Made by a program: the position numbers and the translations under genes. Below are positions 53,307 to 62,746 of a stretch of DNA of 64,000 nucleotides, one piece after another. Source of the stretch: Pseudorhizobium flavum (GTDB lineage: Bacteria; Pseudomonadota; Alphaproteobacteria; Rhizobiales; Rhizobiaceae); the NCBI RefSeq assembly GCF_902502825.2, contig NZ_LR723670.1, positions 3,654,501 to 3,718,500 of the forward strand. The letters are read 5' to 3'. The notes under the pieces are model-generated. The model was given only the letters and a program-made list of their open reading frames with translations, was not told the origin of the DNA and ran no database searches. The first letter of the stretch is position 1, and every line of letters starts with the position of its first letter.

Positions 53307-54307
53307 TCGACTGCGAGCGCCTTCTCGATCAGCTTGTCGCCTCCAGAAACCTTCTCCGCAAAGTTCTTGTAGGAAGACTCCTTGGCGAGGGCGAGCCAGG
53401 CATCATAGTCTTCCTTCGACATCTCAACCACTTCCACACCCGCCTTCTTGTAGGTGTCGATCATAAGCTGGTCGCCCTTACGGACCTCGGCATCGAAGAA
53501 GGCTTCCGATTTCTCGCCTGCGGCGAGGATGGCCTTCTGTTGTTCCTCGTTCAGACCCTCAAAGACCTTCTTGGACATCAGGACCGGTTCGTACATGAAC
53601 CAGAGCGCGTTCTCCCCGGGGGCGGTGAGGCATTTGGCATGCTCAAAGAGTCGATAGGAGACGAAGCTCGCCGAGGATGTGTTGGCGGCGTCGAGAACCC
53701 CTGTCTGCATTCCGCTATAAATCTCGGACGAAGGCATCGACGAGATTGACGCCCCCGCGGCGACCAGCATTTCCTCGAAGGCCGGGCCGGCGGCGCGGAT
53801 GACCTGCCCCTTGACCGTCTCAGGAGAGGTAATGCAGTTCTTTTTTGAGGCGAATGCGCCCGACAGCCAGGCATCGGCGATCACCATCGCGCCGGCATCC
53901 TCGATCACCTTCTTGATATCAGCCATGAACTCGGAATCGTTCAGCCGCTTGGCGCGGTCGAAATTGCCGACGAGTCCGGGCATCAAGGTCGCCGAGAACT
54001 CCGGATGCCGCCCCGACGCATAGTCCAGAGGGAAGGACGTCATGTCGAGAATCCCGCGCGTCACGGCGTTCCACTGATCGTTCGGCTTGTAGAGCGACGA
54101 TCCGGGATAGACCTGGATTTCCAGCCCAACGTTTGCGGCAGCCACTTCGCGGGCGATGATCTGGACCATCTCGTCGCGGATGTCTCCCTTGCCGCCGGGG
54201 AACTGGTGCGATGCCTTCAGGACAGTCTGTGCCGATGCGGTCGACGCGACCAAGCCGCCGATCAGCACTGCAGCTGAGAACCTCAGCGCTCTGGTGAACC
54301 TAATCAT
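53303..54307 (-). CDS. dctP: TRAP transporter periplasmic binding protein (DctP-type)
   Basis: The 334-residue protein has a signal peptide (FSAAVLIGGLVASTASAQ) and the DctP fold with TVLKASHQFPGG, the KGQVIRAAGPAFEEMLVA segment with the substrate-binding Arg and the EIYSGMQTGVLDAANTS region. Its gene starts the operon dctP-dctQ-dctM-mcd-matB, divergent from the GntR regulator. The ligand is probably malonate, inferred from the operon. Confidence 0.9.
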   Translation of the reverse strand: MIRFTRALRFSAAVLIGGLVASTASAQTVLKASHQFPGGKGDIRDEMVQIIAREVAAANVGLEIQVYPGSSLYKPNDQWNAVTRGILDMTSFPLDYASGRHPEFSATLMPGLVGNFDRAKRLNDSEFMADIKKVIEDAGAMVIADAWLSGAFASKKNCITSPETVKGQVIRAAGPAFEEMLVAAGASISSMPSSEIYSGMQTGVLDAANTSSASFVSYRLFEHAKCLTAPGENALWFMYEPVLMSKKVFEGLNEEQQKAILAAGEKSEAFFDAEVRKGDQLMIDTYKKAGVEVVEMSKEDYDAWLALAKESSYKNFAEKVSGGDKLIEKALAVE

Positions 54308-54385
54308 TTCATTCCTCCCTTTGCCTCGACCCTCCTGTCGAAGCCTTGGAATGATGGAATCAGCTTGCGCACGATGTCAACTATT

Positions 54386-54395
54386 TTGTATACAA
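54386..54395. promoter_or_regulatory. TTGTATACAA operator between the TRAP operon and the GntR regulator gene
   Basis: A perfect 10-base palindrome, TTGTATACAA, lies 16 bases before the regulator ATG and 79 bases from the dctP start. From memory the MatR site of Rhizobium leguminosarum bv. trifolii is TCTTGTA/TACACGA, which agrees in the core. Three further copies of the core lie upstream of livJ. Confidence 0.7.
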
Positions 54396-54410
54396 GAATG
54401 GAGATTGTGC

Positions 54411-55088
54411 ATGAGGTGGGACGTGAGTGCCAATACGCATCAGAAGCTGAGGGATGAAATCGAGAACTGCATCCTGACCGGCGAGTTTCATCCCGGCGAA
54501 CGTCTCGACGAGGTTCAGTTGGCGGGTCGGTTCAACGTTTCGCGGACACCCATTCGCGAGGCACTGCTGCAGCTAAGTGCGATCGGCCTCGTGGAGATCC
54601 GCCCGCGGCGCGGCGCCATCGTCGTCGATCCGGGACCGGAGCGGGTGTTTGAGATGTTCGAGGTCATGGCCGAGCTGGAAGCCATGGCCGGTGCTCTTGC
54701 GGCTCGTCGACATCAGGAGCAGGACCGGTCCGCAATCCTGGAGGCGCTTGAACGCTGCCAGGAAGCGGCAGAAAGCGACGATACCGATCGGTATTATTAC
54801 GAGAACGAGGTCTTTCACCGGGCCATCTACGCGGCCAGTCACAGCGGCTTCCTTGAGGAGCAATGCGCAAGCCTGCACCGGCGCCTGCGGCCCTACCGCC
54901 GCCTGCAGTTGAGGGTGCGCAACCGGATGACCGTGTCACTTGCCGAACACAGGGAGATCGTTGAAGCCGTCTTGGCAGGGGATGCGGATGCTGCTCGCAT
55001 GAGCCTGCGCCAGCATGTTGCGGTGCAGGGCGACAGGTTCGGGGACTTGGTCTCCGGACTTCAGAAGATGGAGCGTAGGCGGGCCTGA
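54411..55088 (+). CDS. matR: GntR/FadR-family regulator of the malonate operon
   Basis: The 225-residue protein has an N-terminal GntR winged helix (DEVQLAGRFNVSRTPIREAL) and a C-terminal all-helical FCD domain with the acidic/His metal-like residues (YYYENEVFHRAIYAASH, SLAEHREIVEAVLAGD). It is divergent from the TRAP-mcd-matB operon and lies next to a TGTATACA palindrome, matching MatR of rhizobia, which represses malonate genes until malonate is present. ATG 54411 has GGAG seven bases upstream. Confidence 0.85.
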   Translation: MRWDVSANTHQKLRDEIENCILTGEFHPGERLDEVQLAGRFNVSRTPIREALLQLSAIGLVEIRPRRGAIVVDPGPERVFEMFEVMAELEAMAGALAARRHQEQDRSAILEALERCQEAAESDDTDRYYYENEVFHRAIYAASHSGFLEEQCASLHRRLRPYRRLQLRVRNRMTVSLAEHREIVEAVLAGDADAARMSLRQHVAVQGDRFGDLVSGLQKMERRRA

Positions 55089-55187
55089 TCGAACCCACTC
55101 AATGGATCCGGTCCCATCGAAGCACCGGCGCGCCCTCGGAAGGAGGCGTCGCCCGGAATGCCATGGGGCTCCGGGCGCCGGATTGCT

Positions 55188-55673
55188 TTACTCGGCGGAG
55201 TCCGCGGACTCGGCATTGAGGAGGCCATAGCGCTCCTCGCCGATCTTTCCAAGCAGATCAAGCTGGGTCTCGAGGAAGTCGATATGACCTTCCTCGTCGG
55301 CCAGCAGTTCTTCGAAGAGTTTCATGGAGACATAGTCTCCGGCGGCGTGACAGACATCGCGGGACGCCTTGTAGGCGGTGCGAGCGTCGTATTCGCCGGC
55401 AAGATCTGCCTCGAGCACTTCCTTGACGTTCTGGCCGATGCGCAAGGGAGCGACCGTCTGGAGATTGGGGTGGCCTTCGAGGAAGATGATCCGATCGATC
55501 AGCTTGTCGGCGTGATGCATCTCCTCGATGGATTCTTCTCGCTCTTTTTTGGCAAGCTTGGTGTAGCCCCAGTCCGATAGAAGACGGTAGTGGAGCCAGT
55601 ACTGGTTGACGGCGCCGAGTTCGAGGAACAATGCCTCGTTAAGCCGCTCGATGACGCTGCTGTCGCCTTTCAA
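55188..55673 (-). CDS. bfr: Bacterioferritin
   Basis: The 161-residue protein has all ferroxidase and haem residues in the standard numbering: Glu18, Glu51, His54, Glu94, Glu127, His130 and the haem ligand Met52. It forms the 24-subunit iron store. The start is a TTG at 55673 with GGAGAG upstream, lying 35 bases inside the bfd reading frame. It has an acidic C-terminal tail (AESADSAE). Confidence 0.94.
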   Translation of the reverse strand: MKGDSSVIERLNEALFLELGAVNQYWLHYRLLSDWGYTKLAKKEREESIEEMHHADKLIDRIIFLEGHPNLQTVAPLRIGQNVKEVLEADLAGEYDARTAYKASRDVCHAAGDYVSMKLFEELLADEEGHIDFLETQLDLLGKIGEERYGLLNAESADSAE

Positions 55674-55950
55674 TGTCCGCTCTCCTGTTTTCTTCGTGGA
55701 ACTGTTTCAGGCGGGACATATAATCGATTACCTCAGCCGTCGTCGAGTGCCGCTCGGCGTGATAATCCTCGGTGGTCTTGATGATGATGTCGACGACATT
55801 GGGGAAGCAGCCACAGCAACGACCGCGCTTGCCCATGGCATGATAGACTTTCGCGGGAACGATCAGCTGCCAGCAGTCCTCATTGAGAAGCTCGACGATG
55901 ACTTCGCGGATTTCCTTGTCGGTGATGTAATTGCAGCTGCAGACTAGCAT
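55639..55950 (-). CDS. bfd: Bacterioferritin-associated ferredoxin
   Basis: The 103-residue protein has the BFD-type [2Fe-2S] motif with Cys4 and Cys6 (CSC) and Cys45, Cys46, Cys48 (CCGC). It is longer than the 64-residue E. coli Bfd by a C-terminal tail rich in Glu, His and Arg. BFD reduces the ferric core so that iron is released from Bfr. It is upstream of bfr and overlaps it by 35 bases in a different frame, indicating co-transcription and translational linkage. Confidence 0.9.
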   Translation of the reverse strand: MLVCSCNYITDKEIREVIVELLNEDCWQLIVPAKVYHAMGKRGRCCGCFPNVVDIIIKTTEDYHAERHSTTAEVIDYMSRLKQFHEENRRADIERRQQRHRAA

Positions 55951-56101
55951 TCTCGGTCGACCCGTCAAACATGACCAGTAACGTCCGCTTTTTGCGAAAC
56001 AGGATGGCCTCTGTCAAGATAGGATCATCCGCCTATTAGCATTCGCTTGCGCTCGCGACCCCGACTGCGCCGACTTGCCACACCTCCTGCGACCACCCCC
56101 G

Positions 56102-59100
56102 TTAGTGGAAGTTGCGTCCCTTTGGCATGACATCCTGTGGGCGTGGCTCCTCGGAGAAAAGGCTGCTCCCCTTTCCTTTCGTGATATCGCGTCCGTCCCG
56201 CTCAGGTCCCCTTGGTTTGCGATAGCTGCCGCAGCCTGAACCCAATGTCTCGTCCGAGCCCGGGCGAGGCCCGCCGAACCGCCGCACCTCCTTCTGGAGC
56301 AGACCGAGCATATGCGTGATATCCTCGATATGCTCCACGACCGTATGAATGACACCCTGGGCGCTCTGCAGCCGGCCACGGATCTTCACCATGCGCGCGC
56401 CCATCACCACGGGGCGATATTGCTCGAACACCTTCGGCCAAACGATGACGTTGGCCACCCCTGTTTCGTCTTCCAGCGTCATGAAGATCACGCCTTGCGC
56501 CGATCCCGGGCGCTGGCGCACCAGGACCAGCCCGGCAATGATGACCTTCCGCCCGTTCGGCACCGAAAGAAGGTCCACGCTACGACTGATACCCATCCGG
56601 GCGAAATCCTCGCGAAGGAAGGACGTTGGATGGGCCTTCAGGGAAAGCGCCAGATGACGGTAGTCTTCGATAACCTCTTCTCCCGGCAGCATGTCGGGCA
56701 GCTTTGCAGCCGGCTCCACCTGGAGTTCTCCCTGCTTCACCTGATCGAACAATGGCAGCTTGTCCGCAGCCTTTCGGGCATCGAGGCCGCGCACCTGCCA
56801 GAGGGCTGCGCGACGCGAAAGGCCGATGGAGCCGAAGGCATCGGCATCCGCAAGCCGCTCGAGATCCGCCTTGTCGAGGCCGGAGCGTAGCCACAGATCG
56901 CGAACGGAAGCATAGCCGCTGCCGCGGTTCTCGAGCAGCCGGTCGCGAATGGACCGCTCCGACAGGCCCTTGATCTGGCGAAAGCCCAGTCTCACAGCCT
57001 TGCGGGTGCGGATCACCCGGCGCATCTCGCTATGCCTCGGATCGATATCCTGCGGCCGGAACGGCGCCTCCTCCAGGCTGCTGTCCCAGTCGGACAGGTT
57101 GACGTCCACCGGCCGGACCTCAACTCCATGTTCCCTGGCATCGCGGACGAGTTGGGCCGGCGCATAAAACCCCATGGGCTGGGAGTTCAGAAGGGCCGCA
57201 CAAAAGACATCCGGATAATAGGTCTTGATCCATGAGGAGGCGTAGACCAGCAGCGCAAAGGATGCGGCATGGCTTTCCGGAAAGCCGTATTCGGCAAAGC
57301 CTTCGATCTGGCTGAAGCAGCGCTCGGCAAATTCCCGGCTATAACCGTTTCCGGTCATTCCGGACACGAGGGCCCTCTTGAACTCCACCACCCGGCCCGA
57401 TCGCTTGAAGGTCGCCATGGACCGGCGCAGCTTGTCGGCTTCCGATGGCTTGAACCCTGCCGCAGTGATCGCAATCTGCATCACCTGCTCCTGGAAGAGC
57501 GGAACCCCGAGCGTCCGCTCCAGAACCGCCCTGAGCTCCGGCTTCTCGTAATGGATCTCCTCGCCCTTGAGCTCCTTCTCACGGCGCTTCAGATAGGGAT
57601 GCACCATGTTCCCCTGGATCGGTCCAGGCCGGACGATCGCCACTTCAATGACGAGATCGTAGAAGCGCCGCGGCCTTAGCCGCGGCAGCATGCTCATCTG
57701 GGCCCGGCTTTCGATCTGGAAGACGCCGATCGTGTCGGCGCGGCAGATCATGTCGAAGACATTCGGGTCGTCTCCCTTGGTCAGCAGGCTCGCCAGCGTT
57801 TCCTCCCGCCCGTAATGATCCTGCAGGAGCGCCAGGCCTCTCCTCAGGCAGCTCAGCATCCCAAGCGCCAGCACGTCGATCTTGAGGAGCTTCAGCGTAT
57901 CGAGATCATCCTTGTCCCATTCGATCATGTAGCGACCCGGCATGGCGGTCTTCATGATTGGGACCACCTCGTCGAGCCTGTCGCGCGTGATCAGGAAGCC
58001 GCCGACATGCTGGGTCAGGTGACGGGGAAAGCCCATCAACTCCCTGGCATGGGCAATGACCTTCTGGGTGGTGGGATGGGCAAGGTCGAGGCCGGCTACC
58101 TTTGCTTCCCGCTCCGAAAGCCCTTCTTCAGACCAGCCCCAGACGGTGCTTGCCAGCGCCGCCTGCACGTCTTCGGAAAGACCGAAGGCCTTGGCCACTT
58201 CCCGACCCGCCATGCGGGTGCGGTAGCTCGTCACCGCTGCCGTCAGCCCCGCATGGCGGAAGCCGTAATGTTCGTAGATATATTGAATGATCTCCTCGCG
58301 CCGCTCGTGCTCGAAATCGACATCGATATCCGGTGGCTCGTTCCTCTCTGTCGAAATGAAGCGCTCGAACAGGAGCGTGCTGTGCTGGGGGTCGACCTCG
58401 GTAATTCCAAGGCAGTAGCAGACAGCGGAATTGGCCGCCGAGCCCCTGCCCTGGCAGAGGATGTTCAACTTGTGGCGGGCATGCCAGACGATGTGGCGCA
58501 CGGTGAGAAAATAGGGCTCGTACTGCATCTCCTTGATGAGATCGAGCTCGTAACGGATCAGATCGGCAACCTTCTCCGGCACGTTGTGGGAATATCGCTT
58601 CTCGGCTCCCTCCCAGGTCAGGCGCTCCAGCGTTTCCGCCATGGTCTCACCCGGCACGCTCTCGTCCGGATAATTGTGCTGCAACTCGTCCAGAGAAAAA
58701 TGAAGCTGGCTAAAGAATTTTCCCGTATTGGCCATAGCCTCGGGATAATTGTTGAAGAGGCGTGCCATCTCCCGTCCCGTCTTCAGGTGCCGCTCACCGT
58801 TTGGCGCCAGTCGGAAACCGGCTTCGGCAATGGCTACATGTTCACGGATTGCAGTCACCACGTCGGAGAGGGAGCGCCTTTCCGGAAGATGGAAAAGCGG
58901 CTGGTTGCTGGCCAGAAGCGGGACGCGGTGCGTGGCGGCGACGGCCGCAAACGTGGCGAAGACAAACCTGTCCTGTCCGTCATAGCTGGGAGACAGTGTC
59001 AGATAGACGGTCTTGCCGAACGTCTGGCGAAGCAGCTTCAGAACCTCTCCGAGCTTTTGCAGATAGGCATGATCGGAGGCGCAAGCGGGATCAGGCGTCA

Positions 59101-59533
59101 CCGCCAGCATCATCTCATGCCCCCATTCCACGAGATCCCATTCCTCCAGGATGCAGTTGCCCTTTTCCGTCCGGAGGTTGCCGCGGCTGAGGAGGCGGCA
59201 GAGATTGCCCCATCCCTTTCGGTTCATCGGATAGGCCAGGACGTCAGGCGTCGCGTCGGAGAAAACGAGCCGCGCGCCAGGCTGCATACGGCAAGGAGAC
59301 GGAACCTCCTTGCCCTCGTCAGGCCCTTCCTTTCCTCGCTGATGCCGTTCGGCAAGATCCCTGACATGGCTGTGGGCACGCACCACCCCGGCCACCGAAT
59401 TCCGGTCGGCAATACCAAGCCCCCCTAGCCCGAGCAGGGACGCTGCCAGCACCATCTCCTCCGGCTTCGATGCTCCTTCCAGGAAGGAAAAATTGGTCCG
59501 GGCACCGAGCTCGAAGAAAGCGGGATCCGCCAT
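56102..59533 (-). CDS. dnaE2: Error-prone DNA polymerase III alpha subunit (ImuC/DnaE2)
   Basis: The 1143-residue protein is a full-length DnaE2: N-terminal PHP domain ([17 protein letters not shown]), the palm with [15 protein letters not shown], the [18 protein letters not shown] segment, and the C-terminal OB-fold (VNVIV-like [11 protein letters not shown]). The ATG at 59533 forms a TGATG overlap with the imuB stop; ATG 59560 inside imuB is possible. It performs translesion synthesis with ImuA and ImuB after DNA damage. The PHP residues needed for proofreading are degenerate in this family, a known property. Confidence 0.95.
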   Translation of the reverse strand: MADPAFFELGARTNFSFLEGASKPEEMVLAASLLGLGGLGIADRNSVAGVVRAHSHVRDLAERHQRGKEGPDEGKEVPSPCRMQPGARLVFSDATPDVLAYPMNRKGWGNLCRLLSRGNLRTEKGNCILEEWDLVEWGHEMMLAVTPDPACASDHAYLQKLGEVLKLLRQTFGKTVYLTLSPSYDGQDRFVFATFAAVAATHRVPLLASNQPLFHLPERRSLSDVVTAIREHVAIAEAGFRLAPNGERHLKTGREMARLFNNYPEAMANTGKFFSQLHFSLDELQHNYPDESVPGETMAETLERLTWEGAEKRYSHNVPEKVADLIRYELDLIKEMQYEPYFLTVRHIVWHARHKLNILCQGRGSAANSAVCYCLGITEVDPQHSTLLFERFISTERNEPPDIDVDFEHERREEIIQYIYEHYGFRHAGLTAAVTSYRTRMAGREVAKAFGLSEDVQAALASTVWGWSEEGLSEREAKVAGLDLAHPTTQKVIAHARELMGFPRHLTQHVGGFLITRDRLDEVVPIMKTAMPGRYMIEWDKDDLDTLKLLKIDVLALGMLSCLRRGLALLQDHYGREETLASLLTKGDDPNVFDMICRADTIGVFQIESRAQMSMLPRLRPRRFYDLVIEVAIVRPGPIQGNMVHPYLKRREKELKGEEIHYEKPELRAVLERTLGVPLFQEQVMQIAITAAGFKPSEADKLRRSMATFKRSGRVVEFKRALVSGMTGNGYSREFAERCFSQIEGFAEYGFPESHAASFALLVYASSWIKTYYPDVFCAALLNSQPMGFYAPAQLVRDAREHGVEVRPVDVNLSDWDSSLEEAPFRPQDIDPRHSEMRRVIRTRKAVRLGFRQIKGLSERSIRDRLLENRGSGYASVRDLWLRSGLDKADLERLADADAFGSIGLSRRAALWQVRGLDARKAADKLPLFDQVKQGELQVEPAAKLPDMLPGEEVIEDYRHLALSLKAHPTSFLREDFARMGISRSVDLLSVPNGRKVIIAGLVLVRQRPGSAQGVIFMTLEDETGVANVIVWPKVFEQYRPVVMGARMVKIRGRLQSAQGVIHTVVEHIEDITHMLGLLQKEVRRFGGPRPGSDETLGSGCGSYRKPRGPERDGRDITKGKGSSLFSEEPRPQDVMPKGRNFH

Positions 59534-61143
59534 CACGCGAAAATCCCATGCATGTGCCATGTGGGGCGATAATCGGAACTGTAATGGCCCTGGCGATAGA
59601 CCCAGAACCGGTGCCCGGAAGCGACTTCAAGTTTGAAGTAGTCGCGCTCCTGCCCCGCTTCCTGGTCCAGCCACCATTCCGGCGAGATGCGCTCCGGCCC
59701 TTCCGCCCGCGCAACATCGTGAAGAACACGGCGCCAGCGGAAACGGCTCGGCGGCCCGTCCGGAACGATTGCGGCAAAAGCCTCCACGGGCTCCGGTCTT
59801 GAAAGCAGCCGCAGTGGCCTTTCCCGTCCCGTCGTGACAGCTGGGCTCTGCTTTCCCTCATTTCCTATGTCATGACCAAGAGCGGGATGCGCGAAAACGG
59901 CGCGCTCGGGGATATGGCTTTCCCGGAACTGGAATGCCTGGAGCACGTTGTCCCCCAGCCTAGCCGATACCCGGTCGATCAGATCTGCCAGGGGCGCTTC
60001 TCCAGACACTTTCCCCAAGAGATTGTCCTGGCTCGCCTCGTAAGGATCATGCTGAAGGACGTTGAGCCGCAGAAGCTCGAAGCCAAAGCCTGCATCCAGT
60101 TCGTCATGAACGGATTTCAGTCTCTCCGCGAACAGTCCGGCAATCCTCTGCGGATTCCGCAGAGGGCGGGATGCGCCGGCGACGATGCGGAACACGCGGC
60201 CATCCACCCGAAAGAGTACCAGTTCGAAGACCCGTCCTCCCGCCCCGCGCGCCTCCAGGCTGGAGCAGAGCGACTGGGCAATCCGTGAAGCCAGTTCCAG
60301 TATGTCCTCTTCCGCTTGGATCGCTTCCGCCAGCTTACGCTCGACCGACAGGAAAGCGACCGGACGCCGGGGGGAGATGGGCTCCTCCTCATGCCCGAGC
60401 GCCTGGTCGAGGCCAAGCAGGACTTGGCTGCCGAACCGGCGGGCCAGTGGCGCCCGTGGCATCGAGATGAGATCTCCCACCCGCTTCAATCCGAGCTTGT
60501 TCAATGCGGCTATGGTGTCGGCCTCGATGCGCAGGCAGGCAACGGACAGCGCCTCAAGCACTTCCTGCGCCGCACTATCAGCAATCACCCCGCCGGCCCC
60601 GAAACGAGATGCAGCCCAGGAGAGGCCTGGGGATCCCGAAATCGCTCCCTGAACCTTGAATCCCATCTGGAAGAGGCGCAGCAGGATATCGTCGAGCAGA
60701 ACCTGCTCCCCGCCGAACAGATGCGCGCAACCGGTGATGTCCAGGAACAGGCCGTCACTCCCGTCAAGGGCCACCAGCGGCGTATAGCGATCGCACCAGT
60801 CTGCAATTGCCTCCAGGAGTGCCCCGTCGGCGGCGGGATCTTCCTCGGCGACATCGATTGCCGGATGTATGGCTCGCGCCTCGGCAAGACCCTGACCCTG
60901 CCGCAAGCCCATTTCCACCGCCAATTCATCCAGCGCTGTGAGGCGCACAGCATTGTCGCGCCGGCCCGAGCAGAGCAGCGGAGGATGGTCAGGACGCCCG
61001 GCCAAACGCCACGAGCCGCCCCAGCGCCGGCGTGCGATCCGATCCGTCGGCAGGTGCGGGAAGACCAGTGCCAGAATGCGTTGGCCCGCTGATGGAAAGG
61101 CGAGACGGCTCTGGTGGCTGGGCAAGTAAGAATAGGCGGTCAC
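59533..61143 (-). CDS. imuB: ImuB, Y-family polymerase-like mutagenesis protein
   Basis: The protein (about 536 residues from GTG 61143) has the DinB-like N-terminal domain ([20 protein letters not shown]) and a C-terminal region that contacts the beta clamp and DnaE2. The polymerase catalytic acids are missing, as in other ImuB proteins, so it acts as a hub and not as an enzyme. The start is uncertain; the frame extends 18 codons further upstream to a TTG, and either start lies inside imuA, overlapping it by about 155 bases. Part of the SOS-controlled operon imuA-imuB-dnaE2. Confidence 0.9.
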   Translation of the reverse strand: MTAYSYLPSHQSRLAFPSAGQRILALVFPHLPTDRIARRRWGGSWRLAGRPDHPPLLCSGRRDNAVRLTALDELAVEMGLRQGQGLAEARAIHPAIDVAEEDPAADGALLEAIADWCDRYTPLVALDGSDGLFLDITGCAHLFGGEQVLLDDILLRLFQMGFKVQGAISGSPGLSWAASRFGAGGVIADSAAQEVLEALSVACLRIEADTIAALNKLGLKRVGDLISMPRAPLARRFGSQVLLGLDQALGHEEEPISPRRPVAFLSVERKLAEAIQAEEDILELASRIAQSLCSSLEARGAGGRVFELVLFRVDGRVFRIVAGASRPLRNPQRIAGLFAERLKSVHDELDAGFGFELLRLNVLQHDPYEASQDNLLGKVSGEAPLADLIDRVSARLGDNVLQAFQFRESHIPERAVFAHPALGHDIGNEGKQSPAVTTGRERPLRLLSRPEPVEAFAAIVPDGPPSRFRWRRVLHDVARAEGPERISPEWWLDQEAGQERDYFKLEVASGHRFWVYRQGHYSSDYRPTWHMHGIFA

Positions 61144-61912
61144 GGGAATTCCACTCCAGGGTAAAAGAGAGCGGAGCCGGGTTGCGGCTCTTCTCAAGCG
61201 TCAGACGGAAGACTGGAAAGCCGATGCTGCCGCCAAGCATGGCTCCATTGGGAAGGACCCGCTCCGAAGCGGGGCCCGGTTCGGCACGGAAGCGGAAGAC
61301 GGCGCTGCTCGCCTCCTCCTCGCCCGCATGCCGCAAGAGCAAGATCGGCCGCCTCGCCGCCTTTGCCCGCAAGCTGAGCCTTCGGCTCTCGGACAGGCCG
61401 AATGCAGAAGGATTGCCTCTGATTTCGAGAATGGTCGCGGCCAGCGCACCGCTCGCTGCTGCAGTTTCCGCCAGCCACAACGCCTCCTCCAGCTTTCGAG
61501 GTGTGGCCTGGAGGAAGTGCTTTATCTTGAGACCATATTGCGCAAGCCCCACCGGATAGGGCAGTCCCGCCTCGCCATTGGAGAACCTGTCGCTGATCCA
61601 CAAAAGGGCAGAGGCTTCAGCCTGCCTCTGGATAAGAGCCGCCAGCGCCAGAACAAAACCACTGCCTACTCCGGCATTGCGCATGGCAGATGTGCGAATC
61701 TCCGTTATGCCATCCAGGGGCAAGCCACCATCCAGTGCGGCATCCATGTCCGGAAGCCCCATCGCAAGGCGATGGGGAAATCTGATATGGTTGGTTTTCT
61801 GTTCACCCCGCGCCTGCTCCTCGCCTACCAGCGTGGGAGCCTTGCCTTCCAGTTTGGCAATCGTCTTACGCAGGGCAAAAAGTCTCTCCTGCGCCGTGGC
61901 ATGCTTGGCCAT
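60989..61912 (-). CDS. imuA: ImuA, SOS mutagenesis cassette protein
   Basis: The 307-residue protein has the ImuA/SulA-RecA-like region: GLPDMDAALDGGLPLDGITEI, ASALLWISDRFSNGEAG and GALAATILEIRGNPSAFGL (each quoted in part). It lacks a clear Walker A motif. It starts the mutagenesis operon; the SOS box lies 21 bases upstream. Together with ImuB and DnaE2 it is needed for damage-induced mutagenesis in alphaproteobacteria such as Caulobacter. Confidence 0.9.
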   Translation of the reverse strand: MAKHATAQERLFALRKTIAKLEGKAPTLVGEEQARGEQKTNHIRFPHRLAMGLPDMDAALDGGLPLDGITEIRTSAMRNAGVGSGFVLALAALIQRQAEASALLWISDRFSNGEAGLPYPVGLAQYGLKIKHFLQATPRKLEEALWLAETAAASGALAATILEIRGNPSAFGLSESRRLSLRAKAARRPILLLRHAGEEEASSAVFRFRAEPGPASERVLPNGAMLGGSIGFPVFRLTLEKSRNPAPLSFTLEWNSRDRLFLLAQPPEPSRLSISGPTHSGTGLPAPADGSDRTPALGRLVAFGRAS

Positions 61913-61932
61913 GGCGTCAGCTCCATTTCGAT

Positions 61933-61947
61933 GTTCACTTTATGTTC
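61933..61947. promoter_or_regulatory. SOS box (LexA site) of the imuA-imuB-dnaE2 operon
   Basis: GTTC (61933-61936), seven bases, GTTC (61944-61947) is an exact match to the alphaproteobacterial LexA consensus GTTC-N7-GTTC. It lies 21 bases upstream of imuA, in position to block its promoter. The gap to the metallopeptidase gene on the other side (62078) shows nothing else clear. Confidence 0.85.
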
Positions 61948-62077
61948 TAATGGATTCCAGAGCTCTCCAGAAGAGTCAACTGGCATTTTGGGAGAAGAGC
62001 CGGCTTCCTCGGGAGCTCTATGAATCCTCTCGAAAATTTCCGGAAATAGATTATATGAGCTCCAACAAGGAGCATCC

Positions 62078-62515
62078 ATGGCCCGTATAGACCAAACCGA
62101 CGATTGGCGGGATCGCCACGCGCCGACCCTCAGCGCTTTTGAATCGTTGGCCATCGAAGCCTATGGCAACCTGCCGGAAGAATTTCGGGCGCTGACGACC
62201 AATCTGACCATCGAGATCGAGGATTTCCCGGATGACGAGATCTTCGAGGACATGGCGCTGGAAACGCCCTTCGACCTGCTCGGCCTCTTCGAAGGGCGCG
62301 GCATTTCCGAGCGCTTTTCCATGGAGACCGGTGAGCTGCCGAACCGCATCCGGCTCTATCGCCGGCCGATCCTGGATTACTGGGCCGAGAACGAGGAAAC
62401 GCTGGGCGATATCATCACCCATGTGCTGATCCACGAGATCGGTCACCATTTCGGTCTGAGCGACGACGATATGGAGCGGATCGAGGCGAGCGCCGAAGAG
62501 GCGACGGATCGCTGA
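62078..62515 (+). CDS. Zincin-like metallopeptidase family protein
   Basis: The 145-residue protein has the HExxH zinc motif at 119-123 (HEIGH), followed by HFGLSDDDMERIE, in the manner of the PF06262 family of small zincins. The N-terminal half is acidic (IEIEDFPDDEIFED). The function of these proteins is unknown; a protease activity is plausible because the zinc motif is intact. ATG 62078 has CAAGGAGC upstream. Confidence 0.85.
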   Translation: MARIDQTDDWRDRHAPTLSAFESLAIEAYGNLPEEFRALTTNLTIEIEDFPDDEIFEDMALETPFDLLGLFEGRGISERFSMETGELPNRIRLYRRPILDYWAENEETLGDIITHVLIHEIGHHFGLSDDDMERIEASAEEATDR

Positions 62516-62539
62516 TCCGCCCCTCTTCTTGAACCGACT

Positions 62540-62746
62540 CTACTGCTCGCCGAGCTTCATGTCCGGATGATAATCCTTCCCTTCGACAGTCTTCGTGACC
62601 GCCTGCCCGCAATACATCCTGTTTTCGGCGGCATTGAAGCTGTGGCTGGGTGATCCATGCAGTTCCCAGCCCTTGTTCAAGGCATCGGTCACACGGTGGC
62701 AGAAGGAGGCGTCGTCGGGTCCGGTCAGGAAGCGGTAGAGTTTCAT
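62540..62746 (-). CDS. DUF1737 family protein
   Basis: The 68-residue protein (YRFLTGPDDASFCHRVTDAL, WELHGSPSHSFNAAENRMYC) resembles DUF1737: a short domain often near a lyase gene. It overlaps the upstream CitE-like gene by four bases (ATGA) and is co-transcribed with it. No enzymatic motif is seen; a role with the lyase can only be guessed. Confidence 0.8.
   Translation of the reverse strand: MKLYRFLTGPDDASFCHRVTDALNKGWELHGSPSHSFNAAENRMYCGQAVTKTVEGKDYHPDMKLGEQ

Noticed and set aside
57815..59428. 537-codon open frame on the plus strand
   Set aside because: It is a shadow of dnaE2.
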